From positions 91,719 to 155,718 of the forward strand of contig NZ_AZCP01000003.1 of NCBI RefSeq assembly GCF_001433855.1: 64,000 nt of DNA, read 5' to 3'. The position numbers were made by a program, and so were the translations under genes. Source of the DNA: Levilactobacillus brevis ATCC 14869 = DSM 20054. Its GTDB lineage: Bacteria; Bacillota; Bacilli; Lactobacillales; Lactobacillaceae. Numbering within the stretch: the first letter of the stretch is position 1; every line of letters starts with the position of its first letter. Shown here in pieces: positions 53,997 to 61,745 of this stretch. The notes under the pieces are model-generated. The model ran no database searches. It was not told the origin of the DNA and worked only from the letters and a program-made list of their open reading frames with translations.

Positions 53997-54054
53997 ATGA
54001 CACTTTTGCTACACTAGAAAGGAGTGGTAACCAGATTTTGGGGAGGACAAGTTA

Positions 54055-54969
54055 ATGCCAAAATGGCTAAACTGGTCAGTCTTTTATGAACTGACCGAAA
54101 TTTATACAGCACCATTAAATGTTATGTGGTTTATTTTAGGTGCTGCGATTGCGCAGTATCACGTACATACCGTGGATTGGATCAATGTTGGACTATGTCT
54201 AGCGGTAGTCTTTATCTTCGATTTGGCCGTCAACGTGGCGGATAATTACTACGATTATTTACACGCGCATGATCGTGAAGACTACGCGCAAAAGACTAAT
54301 CCAATTGGTCGATTGCATTTGCCAGCTAAGGGTGTTTTTTGGTTGGCGTGGGTGTTATATGCCGTCGCTGCGATACCGGGGATTGTCTTAGTCATGCGGA
54401 CGGGCTGGCCGGTTGCCGTCTTTGGTGTGGTGGGGTACTTGATTGGAATCTTCTATACGGCCGGACCGCATCCCATCAACGCAACGCCCGTTTCAGCGGC
54501 CGTGGTGGCATTGGCAATCGCCTTTTGGATTCAGTTAACCTGTGTGTACGTGTCGATTTATGGGCAACAACCGTTGTCCTGGTCAATCGTCGGTACCACG
54601 TTCCTACTGTGCATGCCGTTAACGTTGATCTTCTTCACGGTACAACTGGCTAATGATACATCGGACCGCGAAGAAGACATTGCCAATCACCGCTACACGT
54701 TGGCGGTCTATCTAGGTAAACGCCGATCGGTGCGATTGATCCAACTCTTCCTAGTGATTGGCACCTTGTGGACACTGGTAAACGTAGGGTTGGGGTTAGC
54801 ACCACTTGTTACGGCGTTGGTGGTTATTTTACTGCCAGTGATGTGGCGGGGGATGCGCCCGTTCTTTGCCATTCAGGACAAGCGTAAGACATTTATGGCG
54901 ATGGTTAAGAGTGCCTCTCTGTTCTTCATTGCCTATCCCGTATTGTTTGCGTTGGGAACGTGGCTGTAA
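54055..54969 (+). CDS. menA: UbiA-family prenyltransferase, MenA-like
   Basis: A 304-residue integral-membrane prenyltransferase that would attach the isoprenoid chain to 1,4-dihydroxy-2-naphthoate in menaquinone synthesis. The two Asp-rich motifs are NVADNYYDYLHAHDRED and NDTSDREEDIANHRYTLAVYLG; about eight membrane segments surround them. Many lactobacilli keep menA without the early menaquinone genes and respire only when quinones or precursors are supplied. No other men gene is in the window. GGGGAGG before the ATG. Confidence 0.88.
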   Translation: MPKWLNWSVFYELTEIYTAPLNVMWFILGAAIAQYHVHTVDWINVGLCLAVVFIFDLAVNVADNYYDYLHAHDREDYAQKTNPIGRLHLPAKGVFWLAWVLYAVAAIPGIVLVMRTGWPVAVFGVVGYLIGIFYTAGPHPINATPVSAAVVALAIAFWIQLTCVYVSIYGQQPLSWSIVGTTFLLCMPLTLIFFTVQLANDTSDREEDIANHRYTLAVYLGKRRSVRLIQLFLVIGTLWTLVNVGLGLAPLVTALVVILLPVMWRGMRPFFAIQDKRKTFMAMVKSASLFFIAYPVLFALGTWL

Positions 54970-55015
54970 AGTGAGTCATTAAAGATGATCAGCTAATAGC
55001 AAAATAGACACTAAT

Positions 55016-55069
55016 AAAATAACCCGGGAAATGACAGTGATTACCATCGCTATTTCCCGGGTTATTTTG
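55016..55069. terminator. Bidirectional terminator
   Basis: AAAATAACCCGGGAAAT / ATTTCCCGGGTTATTTT, perfect arms, between convergent genes. Confidence 0.92.
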
Positions 55070-55126
55070 TCTTAATTAAGTCTAAATAGGACTTATTAAG
55101 GATAGTGGCGCCATGGGTGATACGGA

Positions 55127-55903
55127 TTAGTTATTATGGTTATAGGCCCAGACCGTCAACGGCGCGAATAGGACCACGATGCCAATGCCAAAAATAAGCA
55201 CAATCCAAGCATTATTGTTCCAGGCTCCCTGAGCGAGGATCTGGCGGATTGCGGTGATCACATAGGTGATGGGATTGGCATCGGCAATCACGCGCATAAA
55301 ATGAGGTAAGGTTTTCAGGGGGATAAAGGCGTTAGAAAGAAAGGATAGGAGCATCATAACCATCATTGAGACGCTTTGAACCATTGATGAGCTTTTGGCT
55401 AGCAGGCCAAAGAGCGCAAAGACCCATGAGATGGCCCAGCCAATGAAGATGGCCAAAGCGGCAATGACAATGATCCACCCAAAACCTACAGTTGGTCGCC
55501 AGCCCATTGCGTAGCCGGTCAGTAGAGAAACCACAGTGGCAACCAATAAGCGGAGAACATCTGCGAATAGTTGCCCAGCCAGGGGGGCAATATGGGCCAT
55601 GGGTAATGACTTAAAGCGATCAAAGACCCCGGAGTCCAAGTCCTCGCGAATCTGGGCGCCAGATCCTGACGCAGCCGACAGGAGAGTTTGAATCAGAATT
55701 CCGGGGACAATGGTGGGTAGATAGGCTTGCACCCCGCCAGCGATTGCCCCACCGAAGAGGTAGCCGAAGAGGAGCATGAACATCACAGGTTGAATGATGA
55801 CATCCATAAAGCGGTCAGGGTTATGGAGCGTTTTAAGTAAGTTCCGGTAAGCCATCGTTAGTGTGTTGCCAATTAAGTTACCATGTTGTGTTTGAATTTC
55901 CAT
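55127..55903 (-). CDS. ABC-2 type transporter permease
   Basis: A 258-residue permease with six membrane segments (VIIQPVMFMLLFGYLFGGAI, GILIQTLLSAASGSGAQIREDLDSGVFDRFKSLP with the ABC-2 signature, and VMMLLSFLSNAFIPLKTLP). It resembles DrrB-type drug exporters. I choose ATG 55903 (MEIQTQHG), with GAGGTG upstream; it overlaps the ATPase gene by 26 bases, so the two are translationally coupled. Probable substrate: a drug or antimicrobial. Confidence 0.9.
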   Translation of the reverse strand: MEIQTQHGNLIGNTLTMAYRNLLKTLHNPDRFMDVIIQPVMFMLLFGYLFGGAIAGGVQAYLPTIVPGILIQTLLSAASGSGAQIREDLDSGVFDRFKSLPMAHIAPLAGQLFADVLRLLVATVVSLLTGYAMGWRPTVGFGWIIVIAALAIFIGWAISWVFALFGLLAKSSSMVQSVSMMVMMLLSFLSNAFIPLKTLPHFMRVIADANPITYVITAIRQILAQGAWNNNAWIVLIFGIGIVVLFAPLTVWAYNHNN

Positions 55904-56852
55904 CGGGCACCTCGTTCTTAATTTTTCCGGTTGTGAGTGCAAAGAAAACATCATCTAGGGAGGGTTCTTGTACGGCAATATTAGCCAGTGAGATATCGGC
56001 TGCCTGGAGTTGCACAAGTAAGTCAGTGATTTGGTTGGGGTTTTTCAAATGTGCAGTGAGTTGGGCACCGTGCAAGGTCGGTTGTGCATGGAGTGCCTGA
56101 GCCAATAGGCGTTGGGCAAGGGAACCTTGGGTTGCCTTGGCGAGAGATAAGGTCAAGGTGGCGCCGCCAATTTGCTGCTTGAGCGCGGTCGGCGTTCCAA
56201 GTTTGATGAGCTTGCCATGGTCGATGACGGCAATTCGATCGGCCAGTGCGTCTGCTTCGTCTAAGTATTGGGTGGTCAATACGATGGTAGAGCCGTGGGC
56301 CACTAACTGGCGGATGGTTGTCCACATCTGCGATCGGGTTCGGGGATCAAGTCCAGTTGTGGGTTCGTCCAGAAAAATCAATCCTGGTCGCGTAATCAGA
56401 CTCACGGCAAGATCTAAACGGCGCCGCATGCCACCGGAGAAATCGCTGAGCGCTTTGTCAGCAGACGCTGTCAGTGAAAACTCTTCAAGAAGTTCCGTCG
56501 TTCGTTGTTTAGCGGCCGTTCGGGACAACCCATTGAGCCGAGAAAAAATCATTAAGTTTTCGCGAGCGGAAATATCTTCATCGATGGAAGCATATTGCCC
56601 GGTTAGACCAAACATGGCGCGGGCTAGCCGACTTTCTTGGCGAACATCATGACCAAAGATCGTGACAGTTCCACTCGTGGCCTTAAGCAGCGTGGTCATC
56701 ATGCGCAAGGTGGTAGTTTTCCCTGCGCCGTTGGGACCTAAAAGGCCAAATACTTCACCGGATTTGACCGCAAACGATAGATCATCAACGACGGTTTTGG
56801 CGCCGAAGGTTTTAGTTAAATGGCTTACCGTGATAGCTGTAGATGGTTGCAT
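55878..56852 (-). CDS. ABC transporter ATP-binding protein (DrrA-like)
   Basis: A 324-residue ATPase: Walker A GPNGAGKTTT, Q-loop region, signature LSDFSGGMRRRLDLAVSL, Walker B GLIFLDEPTTGLDP, then H-loop LTTQYLDEAD, and a ~100-residue C-terminal extension typical of DrrA/daunorubicin-type exporters. ATG 56852 is chosen because AGAAGG lies six bases upstream. It is divergent from a MarR-type regulator with three shared operator-like sites over its promoter. Confidence 0.93.
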   Translation of the reverse strand: MQPSTAITVSHLTKTFGAKTVVDDLSFAVKSGEVFGLLGPNGAGKTTTLRMMTTLLKATSGTVTIFGHDVRQESRLARAMFGLTGQYASIDEDISARENLMIFSRLNGLSRTAAKQRTTELLEEFSLTASADKALSDFSGGMRRRLDLAVSLITRPGLIFLDEPTTGLDPRTRSQMWTTIRQLVAHGSTIVLTTQYLDEADALADRIAVIDHGKLIKLGTPTALKQQIGGATLTLSLAKATQGSLAQRLLAQALHAQPTLHGAQLTAHLKNPNQITDLLVQLQAADISLANIAVQEPSLDDVFFALTTGKIKNEVPDGNSNTTW

Positions 56853-56884
56853 AAAATACCTTCTCTCATGTGTCATAAAATTAA

Positions 56885-56955
56885 TCAGGTGACCTGACAA
56901 AATTATAATAAGGTCCCCTGATTAATTTGTCAACCTTTTTATTCAGGTCCCCTTA
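56885..56955. promoter_or_regulatory. Three MarR-type operator-like sites
   Basis: Related 13-mers lie in the divergent control region: TCAGGTGACCTGA (56885-56897, a perfect palindrome), TAAGGTCCCCTGA (56909-56921) and TCAGGTCCCCTTA (56943-56955). The second fills the exporter spacer region, the third is near the -35 of the regulator gene. Likely binding sites of the adjacent MarR protein. Confidence 0.65.
56905..56933 (-). promoter_or_regulatory. Promoter of the ABC exporter operon
   Basis: Minus-strand TTGACA (56928-56933), 17-base spacer, TATTAT (56905-56910). Confidence 0.85.
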
Positions 56956-56971
56956 TCTTTTTGATTTGGGG

Positions 56972-56977
56972 TATAAT
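56972..56977 (+). promoter_or_regulatory. -10 element of the marR-type gene
   Basis: TATAAT, 21 bases before the start codon; the -35 is poor and lies in the third operator-like site. Confidence 0.55.
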
Positions 56978-56997
56978 GAGACAAGGAGGTTTTCGAG

Positions 56998-57528
56998 ATG
57001 AGCGATTTATTTAAGCAAGAGACGACAGCGAGTAAGTTAATTGAATTTGGGATGTTGCGGCATGTCGCCGATGACATTGCGGATCGCGATGACGACCACC
57101 CTGAACGACAAATGATTTTCCAAGGGCAAGGAAAGATTTTATTGGCGTTGATGCAAGAGGATCATTTGGCACAAAAAGAATTGGCGGAGCGCTTAAATTT
57201 GACGGCGCAGTCAACCGCGGAATTCGTTCGGAAATTGGAAAAAAAGGGATTCGTGACACGAATGAAATCTCCTACGGACCAGCGAGTTACCGTGGTGAGT
57301 ATCACGGATGCTGGGCGCAAGGAAACAACGAAAAATGTGCAACAAATCCCGCCATTCTTAACGATTTTAGATGATACGGAGTTGGATCAACTCTCGCATA
57401 TTTTAGATAAGATTAATCAGCATATGTATGAAGAAGTTAACGCCGCTAACCCAACCTGGTTCAACAAGTTCCATCAGGTCATTATGAATCGCATGTTATC
57501 GCAATTACATTCAGGCGAAGATCGGTAG
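56998..57528 (+). CDS. MarR-family regulator of the ABC exporter
   Basis: A 176-residue winged-helix protein. The DNA-binding segment is LAQKELAERLNLTAQSTAEFVRKLEKKGFVTRMKSPTDQRVTVVSITDAGRKET. N-terminal helices (KLIEFGMLRHVADDIADRDDDHP) and a long C-terminal helical part dimerise. Divergent orientation and three operator-like sites suggest that it represses both itself and the exporter until a ligand binds. AAGGAGG before the ATG. Confidence 0.92.
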   Translation: MSDLFKQETTASKLIEFGMLRHVADDIADRDDDHPERQMIFQGQGKILLALMQEDHLAQKELAERLNLTAQSTAEFVRKLEKKGFVTRMKSPTDQRVTVVSITDAGRKETTKNVQQIPPFLTILDDTELDQLSHILDKINQHMYEEVNAANPTWFNKFHQVIMNRMLSQLHSGEDR

Positions 57529-57781
57529 GGTTGGTGTCAGTTTCGGCGATATTTATGCGGGCTGGTTTATTTGTTAGGCAACCATGACGACCTGCACTCA
57601 GAAGCAAAGTGATGAAAATCGTGGCATTGCTAAAATGAGAATGCCGGTATAATAGGTTTTCTTTAGTGTATTCCCCACAGGTGTGGGGGTGTTTCCGCTA
57701 CTTCCATAAATAAGTATTAGCGGAAGTAGCATTGTCACAAGCAAAGAACCACCACAACTTATCTGATAGGTAATCAGACCC
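57529..57781. other. Gap with two hairpins and a possible promoter
   Basis: TATAAT at 57648-57653 (plus) precedes hairpins CCCCAC-AGGT-GTGGGG (57673-57688) and GCTACTTCC/GGAAGTAGC (57697-57705/57722-57730), and the next strong hairpin at 57782 could end such a transcript. No gene is seen; a small RNA is possible but weakly supported. Confidence 0.3.
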
Positions 57782-57836
57782 AAAAACCACCGCACAATCA
57801 TCAGCCATTTGGCCTAACAATTGTGCGGTGGTTTGT
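57782..57836 (-). terminator. Terminator of the purine permease gene
   Basis: AACCACCGCACAAT / ATTGTGCGGTGGTT with a long loop and T-tract on the minus strand. Confidence 0.85.
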
Positions 57837-57856
57837 AGTGTCGAGATTATTTTTAA

Positions 57857-59167
57857 TTAAGCGGCATTTAAAATCCACAAGAACAAGACGAAGACAACCG
57901 CCAGCCCGTACATCATAGCACCGACTTCCTTACCACGCTTAGCAGCCAACATGGTCAAAGGATAGGTGATGAAACCTAGTGCGATCCCATCGGAGATGCT
58001 GTAGGTTAAAGGCATTCCCAGCACAATCAGAAAGGCCGGAGCAGCCACTTCGAATTTTTCCCAATGAATGTTCTTTAGGGATTGAGCCATTAGCACCCCA
58101 ACGATAATCAAAGCGGGGGCGGTGACTTGATCCGTCACAACTGCCAACAATGGAGAGAAGAACGCGCCAAAGATGAAGAGTATCCCAGTGACGATGGCGG
58201 TGAAACCAGTTCGACCACCCACGGCAATCCCTGCGGAGGATTCCACGAAGGCGCCCATTGGAGAAGTTCCCAGTAAGGACCCCACGACCATCGTACTAGA
58301 ATCAGCCATCAAGGCTTTGCCAATCCGGGGGAGCTTGTTATTTTTAACCAAGCCAGCTTGTTCAGCTAAGCCGACCAAAGTCCCCGTAGTATCAAAGAAA
58401 GTGACTAATAAGAAGGTCAAAACGACCACGATCATTTGTAAGGAATTAATACTGCCGACGTGCGTCAACCCCACCATGAAAGTCGAGCTGATGCTAGGAA
58501 CTGCAGCAATGATATGACTAGGCATGGGAATCAGACCCGTAACGAGACCTAAAATCGAGTTGGCGACCATCCCAATGAAGATGGCGCCGGGTACCCGAGC
58601 ACTCATCAACAGGACCGTTACCAGTAGCCCGAAAATGGTGAGCCACGTACTGCCAACCTGTAAGGAACCCAGGCTCACAATCGTTGATTTGTCAGCGGCG
58701 ACTAAGCCGCCTTGGCTCAAACCAATGAAGGCGATGAACAGGCCGATTCCGGCGCTGATGGCCATCTTGAGGTCGCGGGGAATTGCGTCAACGACCTTTT
58801 CCCGCAGCTTGAAAGCCGTTAGAATCATGAAGAGGATCGAGGCCACGAAAACGCCGGCCAGCGCCGTTTGCCAAGGCACCTTCATTCCAATAACGACGGA
58901 GTAAGCGAAGAAGGCGTTAATCCCTAGACTGGCAGAGATGGCAATCGGATAGTTGGCCAGAATCCCCATCAACATGCACCCGAAGGCGGAGGCAAAGGCA
59001 GTCGCCGTGAAGACGGCCCCTTGGCTGATGCCGGAAGCCCCTAAGACTTGGGGGTTAACGAATAGGATGTAAGCCATGGAGACGAAAGTGGTTAGCCCCG
59101 CTAGTATTTCGGTTTTATAGTTGGTACCGAGTTCTTCAAAATGGAAAAAGTTGGCAATTCTTTGCAT
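57857..59167 (-). CDS. NCS2-family purine permease (AzgA/PbuG type)
   Basis: A 436-residue, 12-to-14-segment H+ symporter for guanine, hypoxanthine or adenine. The start RIANFFHFEELGTNYKTEILAGLTTFVSMAYILFVNP is the AzgA/PbuG signature; SLGINAFFAYSVVIGMKVPWQTAL and FFDTTGTLVGLAEQAGL carry binding-site residues. ATG start; GGGAGCAC upstream. PurBox-like sequences in its leader and promoter point to purine control by PurR. Confidence 0.93.
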   Translation of the reverse strand: MQRIANFFHFEELGTNYKTEILAGLTTFVSMAYILFVNPQVLGASGISQGAVFTATAFASAFGCMLMGILANYPIAISASLGINAFFAYSVVIGMKVPWQTALAGVFVASILFMILTAFKLREKVVDAIPRDLKMAISAGIGLFIAFIGLSQGGLVAADKSTIVSLGSLQVGSTWLTIFGLLVTVLLMSARVPGAIFIGMVANSILGLVTGLIPMPSHIIAAVPSISSTFMVGLTHVGSINSLQMIVVVLTFLLVTFFDTTGTLVGLAEQAGLVKNNKLPRIGKALMADSSTMVVGSLLGTSPMGAFVESSAGIAVGGRTGFTAIVTGILFIFGAFFSPLLAVVTDQVTAPALIIVGVLMAQSLKNIHWEKFEVAAPAFLIVLGMPLTYSISDGIALGFITYPLTMLAAKRGKEVGAMMYGLAVVFVLFLWILNAA

Positions 59168-59200
59168 TGAATAAGTGCTCCCTTAGCAATTAATTTGGTT

Positions 59201-59229
59201 AAATCCGAACATTAATGATAATCGTTCGT
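59201..59229. promoter_or_regulatory. PurBox-like pair in the permease leader
   Basis: AAATCCGAACATT (59201-59213) fits the PurBox consensus AWWWCCGAACWWT exactly; an inverted partial box (CGTTCG, complement CGAACG) lies at about 59223-59228. It is between the promoter and the gene. Confidence 0.6.
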
Positions 59230-59256
59230 GTTTACATCAATAAATATCACTATTAG

Positions 59257-59285
59257 AGTCTATCATTTTTAAAAAATATTTGCAA
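59257..59285 (-). promoter_or_regulatory. Promoter of the purine permease gene
   Basis: Minus-strand TTGCAA (59280-59285), 17-base spacer, TAGACT (59257-59262). Confidence 0.65.
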
Positions 59286-59313
59286 TTGCGAATTACAGTT
59301 TTATTTATAAAAT

Positions 59314-59326
59314 GAATGTTCGGAAA
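59314..59326 (-). promoter_or_regulatory. Second PurBox-like site
   Basis: Minus-strand TTTTCCGAACATT, one mismatch from AWWWCCGAACWWT, about 30 bases upstream of the -35. Confidence 0.6.
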
Positions 59327-59369
59327 ATACCAATTCAACCCGTCAACCCATCCAACTTACTGATAAATC

Positions 59370-59410
59370 AAAAATAGCCGACCAAGCATCTAATGAGCTT
59401 GCGTCGGCTA
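59370..59410 (-). terminator. Terminator of the aldo-keto reductase gene
   Basis: AGCCGACGCAAGC / GCTTGGTCGGCT on the minus strand followed by ATTTTTG. Confidence 0.85.
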
Positions 59411-59447
59411 GTGATCGTTCGTTTCATCTGCTGATAGAAAAGTTAAG

Positions 59448-60431
59448 CTAGTCTGGATCGGCGAGTGATTTACCGTTAGCAGTCGCTTTGAAACCCGCAA
59501 AGGCGGTATCAATCGTTTGATATTCCGCAGCCGTTAAGGTGACCTCCAAGGCCTGCGCGTTAGCTTCGACCTGTGCGGCGCGTTTAGCACCCGGGATCAC
59601 CATGCTGACGAGTGGGTTTTGCATGTACCAGGCCAGAATCGTTTGGGCGACGGTAGCTTGATGCGCTTGGGCAATCGGCCGGACCTGGTCGATGGCGGTT
59701 AAGGCTTGACTGTAACGCGGTTCTTGGAAATCACTGATTTGACTGCGAATGTCGTCGGCCGGGAACTGAACTGATTGGTCGTATTTACCCGTCAGTAAGC
59801 CCGAAGCCAAGGGGAAGTAGGGGACAAAGCTAATCTGATGATCGGCCAGATACGGCATCAAATCAGTCTCGTGGTCGCGATGGAGGAGACTAAATTCGTC
59901 CTCAACGACATCTACATAACCATCAGCATTGGCCTCTTTGACTTGTGCCAAGCTAAAGTTGGAAAGACCAATCGCCCGAATCTTACCTTGTTCGCGCAGT
60001 CGTTGTAAGGCGCCCACGGCTTCTGCCTTGGGTGTTTGTTTGTCAGGGAAATGAATGTAGTAAATATCTAAGTAGTCGGTATTCAAACGTTTTAAACTGG
60101 CGTCAACCTGGGCCGTCAAGAACGCGGGATCATTGTTAATGACCTGTTCGCCACTTGAGAAGTCTTGAGCCCCTTTGGTTGCCAAAGTAAAGCTGTGCCG
60201 ATCGAAGTCGTGCATGGCTTGACCAACGAGTTCCTCGGAATGACCGAGACCATAGACAAAGGCCGTATCAAGTAGCTGAATGCCATGATTCAAGCCAGCT
60301 TTAACCAAGTTAAGGCCATCATCATCCTTTAAATTTGGGAAGAGGTTATAGCCGCCAACCGCGTTGGTTCCGAGACCGAGTGGTGTCGTGCGAACGTCAG
60401 TCTTACCGATTGTTACCAATTCATGTGTCAT
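59448..60431 (-). CDS. Aldo/keto reductase
   Basis: A 327-residue NADPH-dependent reductase with the TIM-barrel landmarks: Asp in QLLDTAFVYGLGHSEELVG together with the catalytic Tyr, Lys in LATKGAQDF, His in DIYYIHFPD, and cofactor region VIPGAKRAAQVEANAQAL. It reduces aldehydes or ketones; the substrate is unknown. Start at the ATG preceded by AGGAGGG; the longer upstream frame is excluded because it would run into the divergent gene's promoter. Confidence 0.92.
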   Translation of the reverse strand: MTHELVTIGKTDVRTTPLGLGTNAVGGYNLFPNLKDDDGLNLVKAGLNHGIQLLDTAFVYGLGHSEELVGQAMHDFDRHSFTLATKGAQDFSSGEQVINNDPAFLTAQVDASLKRLNTDYLDIYYIHFPDKQTPKAEAVGALQRLREQGKIRAIGLSNFSLAQVKEANADGYVDVVEDEFSLLHRDHETDLMPYLADHQISFVPYFPLASGLLTGKYDQSVQFPADDIRSQISDFQEPRYSQALTAIDQVRPIAQAHQATVAQTILAWYMQNPLVSMVIPGAKRAAQVEANAQALEVTLTAAEYQTIDTAFAGFKATANGKSLADPD

Positions 60432-60538
60432 GCTGGACCCTCCTATAATGTTGAAACCGGATTCAAATACAGCTCCATTATACCGAATTTTACTAGAATT
60501 AAAAATCCCCTGAGTGAGTACCATGGTCGCACGGTTTC

Positions 60539-60547
60539 TGGTACACT
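60539..60547 (+). promoter_or_regulatory. Extended -10 promoter
   Basis: TGG followed by TACACT, 25 bases before the next start codon; weak -35. Confidence 0.5.
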
Positions 60548-60572
60548 AAAGCAAGGAAAAGGAGCGAGACAC

Positions 60573-61172
60573 ATGACAACTTATTTAATTATTGGGGCCA
60601 ATCGGGTGGGTCAATTGGTAGCCCGTCAACTGGCGACCGAGTCAGCAACGGTTCGCCTCTTACACGATGGCAAGGAAACGTTACCCAGCGACTTAGCCAC
60701 CCAAGTGACGGAGTTGACCGGTGATTTGACGCAGGAAGCTACTTATACGGCGGCCTTGCAGGACCAACCAATCATCTTTTCAGCACTCACGGGGATGGAC
60801 GTTGATCTGGCGTTTGAAGCACTCTTCGATGCCCAATATCACCAGCGATTAACCTTTCAACGTTTCGTGATGCTGAGTACGGCTGGGGTCGATCAGGAAG
60901 TGACAGGCGATTTAGTTTATCCGGGAATCACCAACGTGGCCGAATACCTAAAGCAACAGCGATATGCCGCTAAACTAGTGGATGAGGCAGAATTTCCATA
61001 TACGATTTTGCGGCCCGTAACGTTGGCCGACTCACCACGGCGCGACCCACAAATTATTAAGGAAGGCGCCGCGGTTCCAGCGGGAACTGTTTCACGTGAA
61101 ACAGTCGCACAGGTGGCCGTCTCATTGTTACAAGCGGGTGGCGCCGACTACCAATCGTTGGCGATTTGCTAA
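60573..61172 (+). CDS. NAD(P)-binding protein containing a parS site
   Basis: 199 residues with a Rossmann fold (TTYLIIGANRVGQLVARQLA, VRLLHDGKETL, FVMLSTAGVD, YTILRPVTL), like NmrA/YwnB-type atypical SDR proteins. The glycine motif is GANRVG. Enzyme activity and substrate unknown. A perfect parS is read through as part of its coding sequence (61088-61103), giving residues around GTVSRETVAQ. AAAGGAG precedes the ATG. Confidence 0.8.
   Translation: MTTYLIIGANRVGQLVARQLATESATVRLLHDGKETLPSDLATQVTELTGDLTQEATYTAALQDQPIIFSALTGMDVDLAFEALFDAQYHQRLTFQRFVMLSTAGVDQEVTGDLVYPGITNVAEYLKQQRYAAKLVDEAEFPYTILRPVTLADSPRRDPQIIKEGAAVPAGTVSRETVAQVAVSLLQAGGADYQSLAIC
61088..61103. promoter_or_regulatory. parS site (perfect, intragenic)
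   Basis: TGTTTCACGTGAAACA inside the coding sequence of the NAD(P)-binding protein, about 49 kb from oriC; it encodes part of TVSRETV. Confidence 0.92.
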
Positions 61173-61239
61173 AAATTTAAGAGACTTACCAAATTATGGC
61201 GTGTTTGGCGCGATAGTTTGTTAGAATAAACCTAGTGGG

Positions 61240-61614
61240 GTGAAGGCATTGGCATTACAAATAGACGAACAACAACTACAGGCAATTCGCGAACGCATGG
61301 ACGAGGCCAATCAACGCGCCCACTTCGTTATTTTTCAATCTGTCGAGCGGGAATCTGGCAAAGTCTTGCGGTTAATCACGGATATTGATAGTTTTCGTGC
61401 GATTCAAGAACAACATCAAGATGATTCTGACATGGTGATTATCCAAGATATTGTGCCGATTACGGATACCTTGGCCCGGTGGGCGGTCGCTGAAAACATG
61501 GCGGCCCAACAGGGTGATAATGCGGAGGTGTTGGCGGATCTGGAACGCTACACCAATGAGGTTTTGAAAGAAAATCATCAAACAGTTAATCCACCGGAAA
61601 GCACCGATGACTAG
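61240..61614 (+). CDS. Conserved-looking protein, unknown function
   Basis: 124 residues, soluble, acidic at the end (NPPESTDD). Segments FVIFQSVERESGKVLRLITD and DMVIIQDIVPITDTLARWAV alternate strands and helices; no family recognised. The GTG start has little upstream Shine-Dalgarno sequence; a TTG three codons later (61249) is 7 bases from GGGGTG and may be the real start. Terminator follows. Confidence 0.65.
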   Translation: MKALALQIDEQQLQAIRERMDEANQRAHFVIFQSVERESGKVLRLITDIDSFRAIQEQHQDDSDMVIIQDIVPITDTLARWAVAENMAAQQGDNAEVLADLERYTNEVLKENHQTVNPPESTDD

Positions 61615-61616
61615 GA

Positions 61617-61648
61617 AGCACTTAACGACGGTTAGGTGCTTTTTTATT
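61617..61648 (+). terminator. Terminator
   Basis: AAGCACTTAAC / GGTTAGGTGCTT around GAC, followed by six T. Confidence 0.85.
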
Positions 61649-61745
61649 ATCGAAAATTTAGTGAGCGTTCACACCTGTGTTTGGCCCTAAACCTGATAAA
61701 ATTAAGATAGTTTCAGGGGCATGATTTTAAGAGGGGGTTATCAAC

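Noticed and set aside
57598-57801. Minus-strand frame of 67 codons before the purine permease terminator
   Set aside because: No ribosome-binding site; overlaps hairpins.
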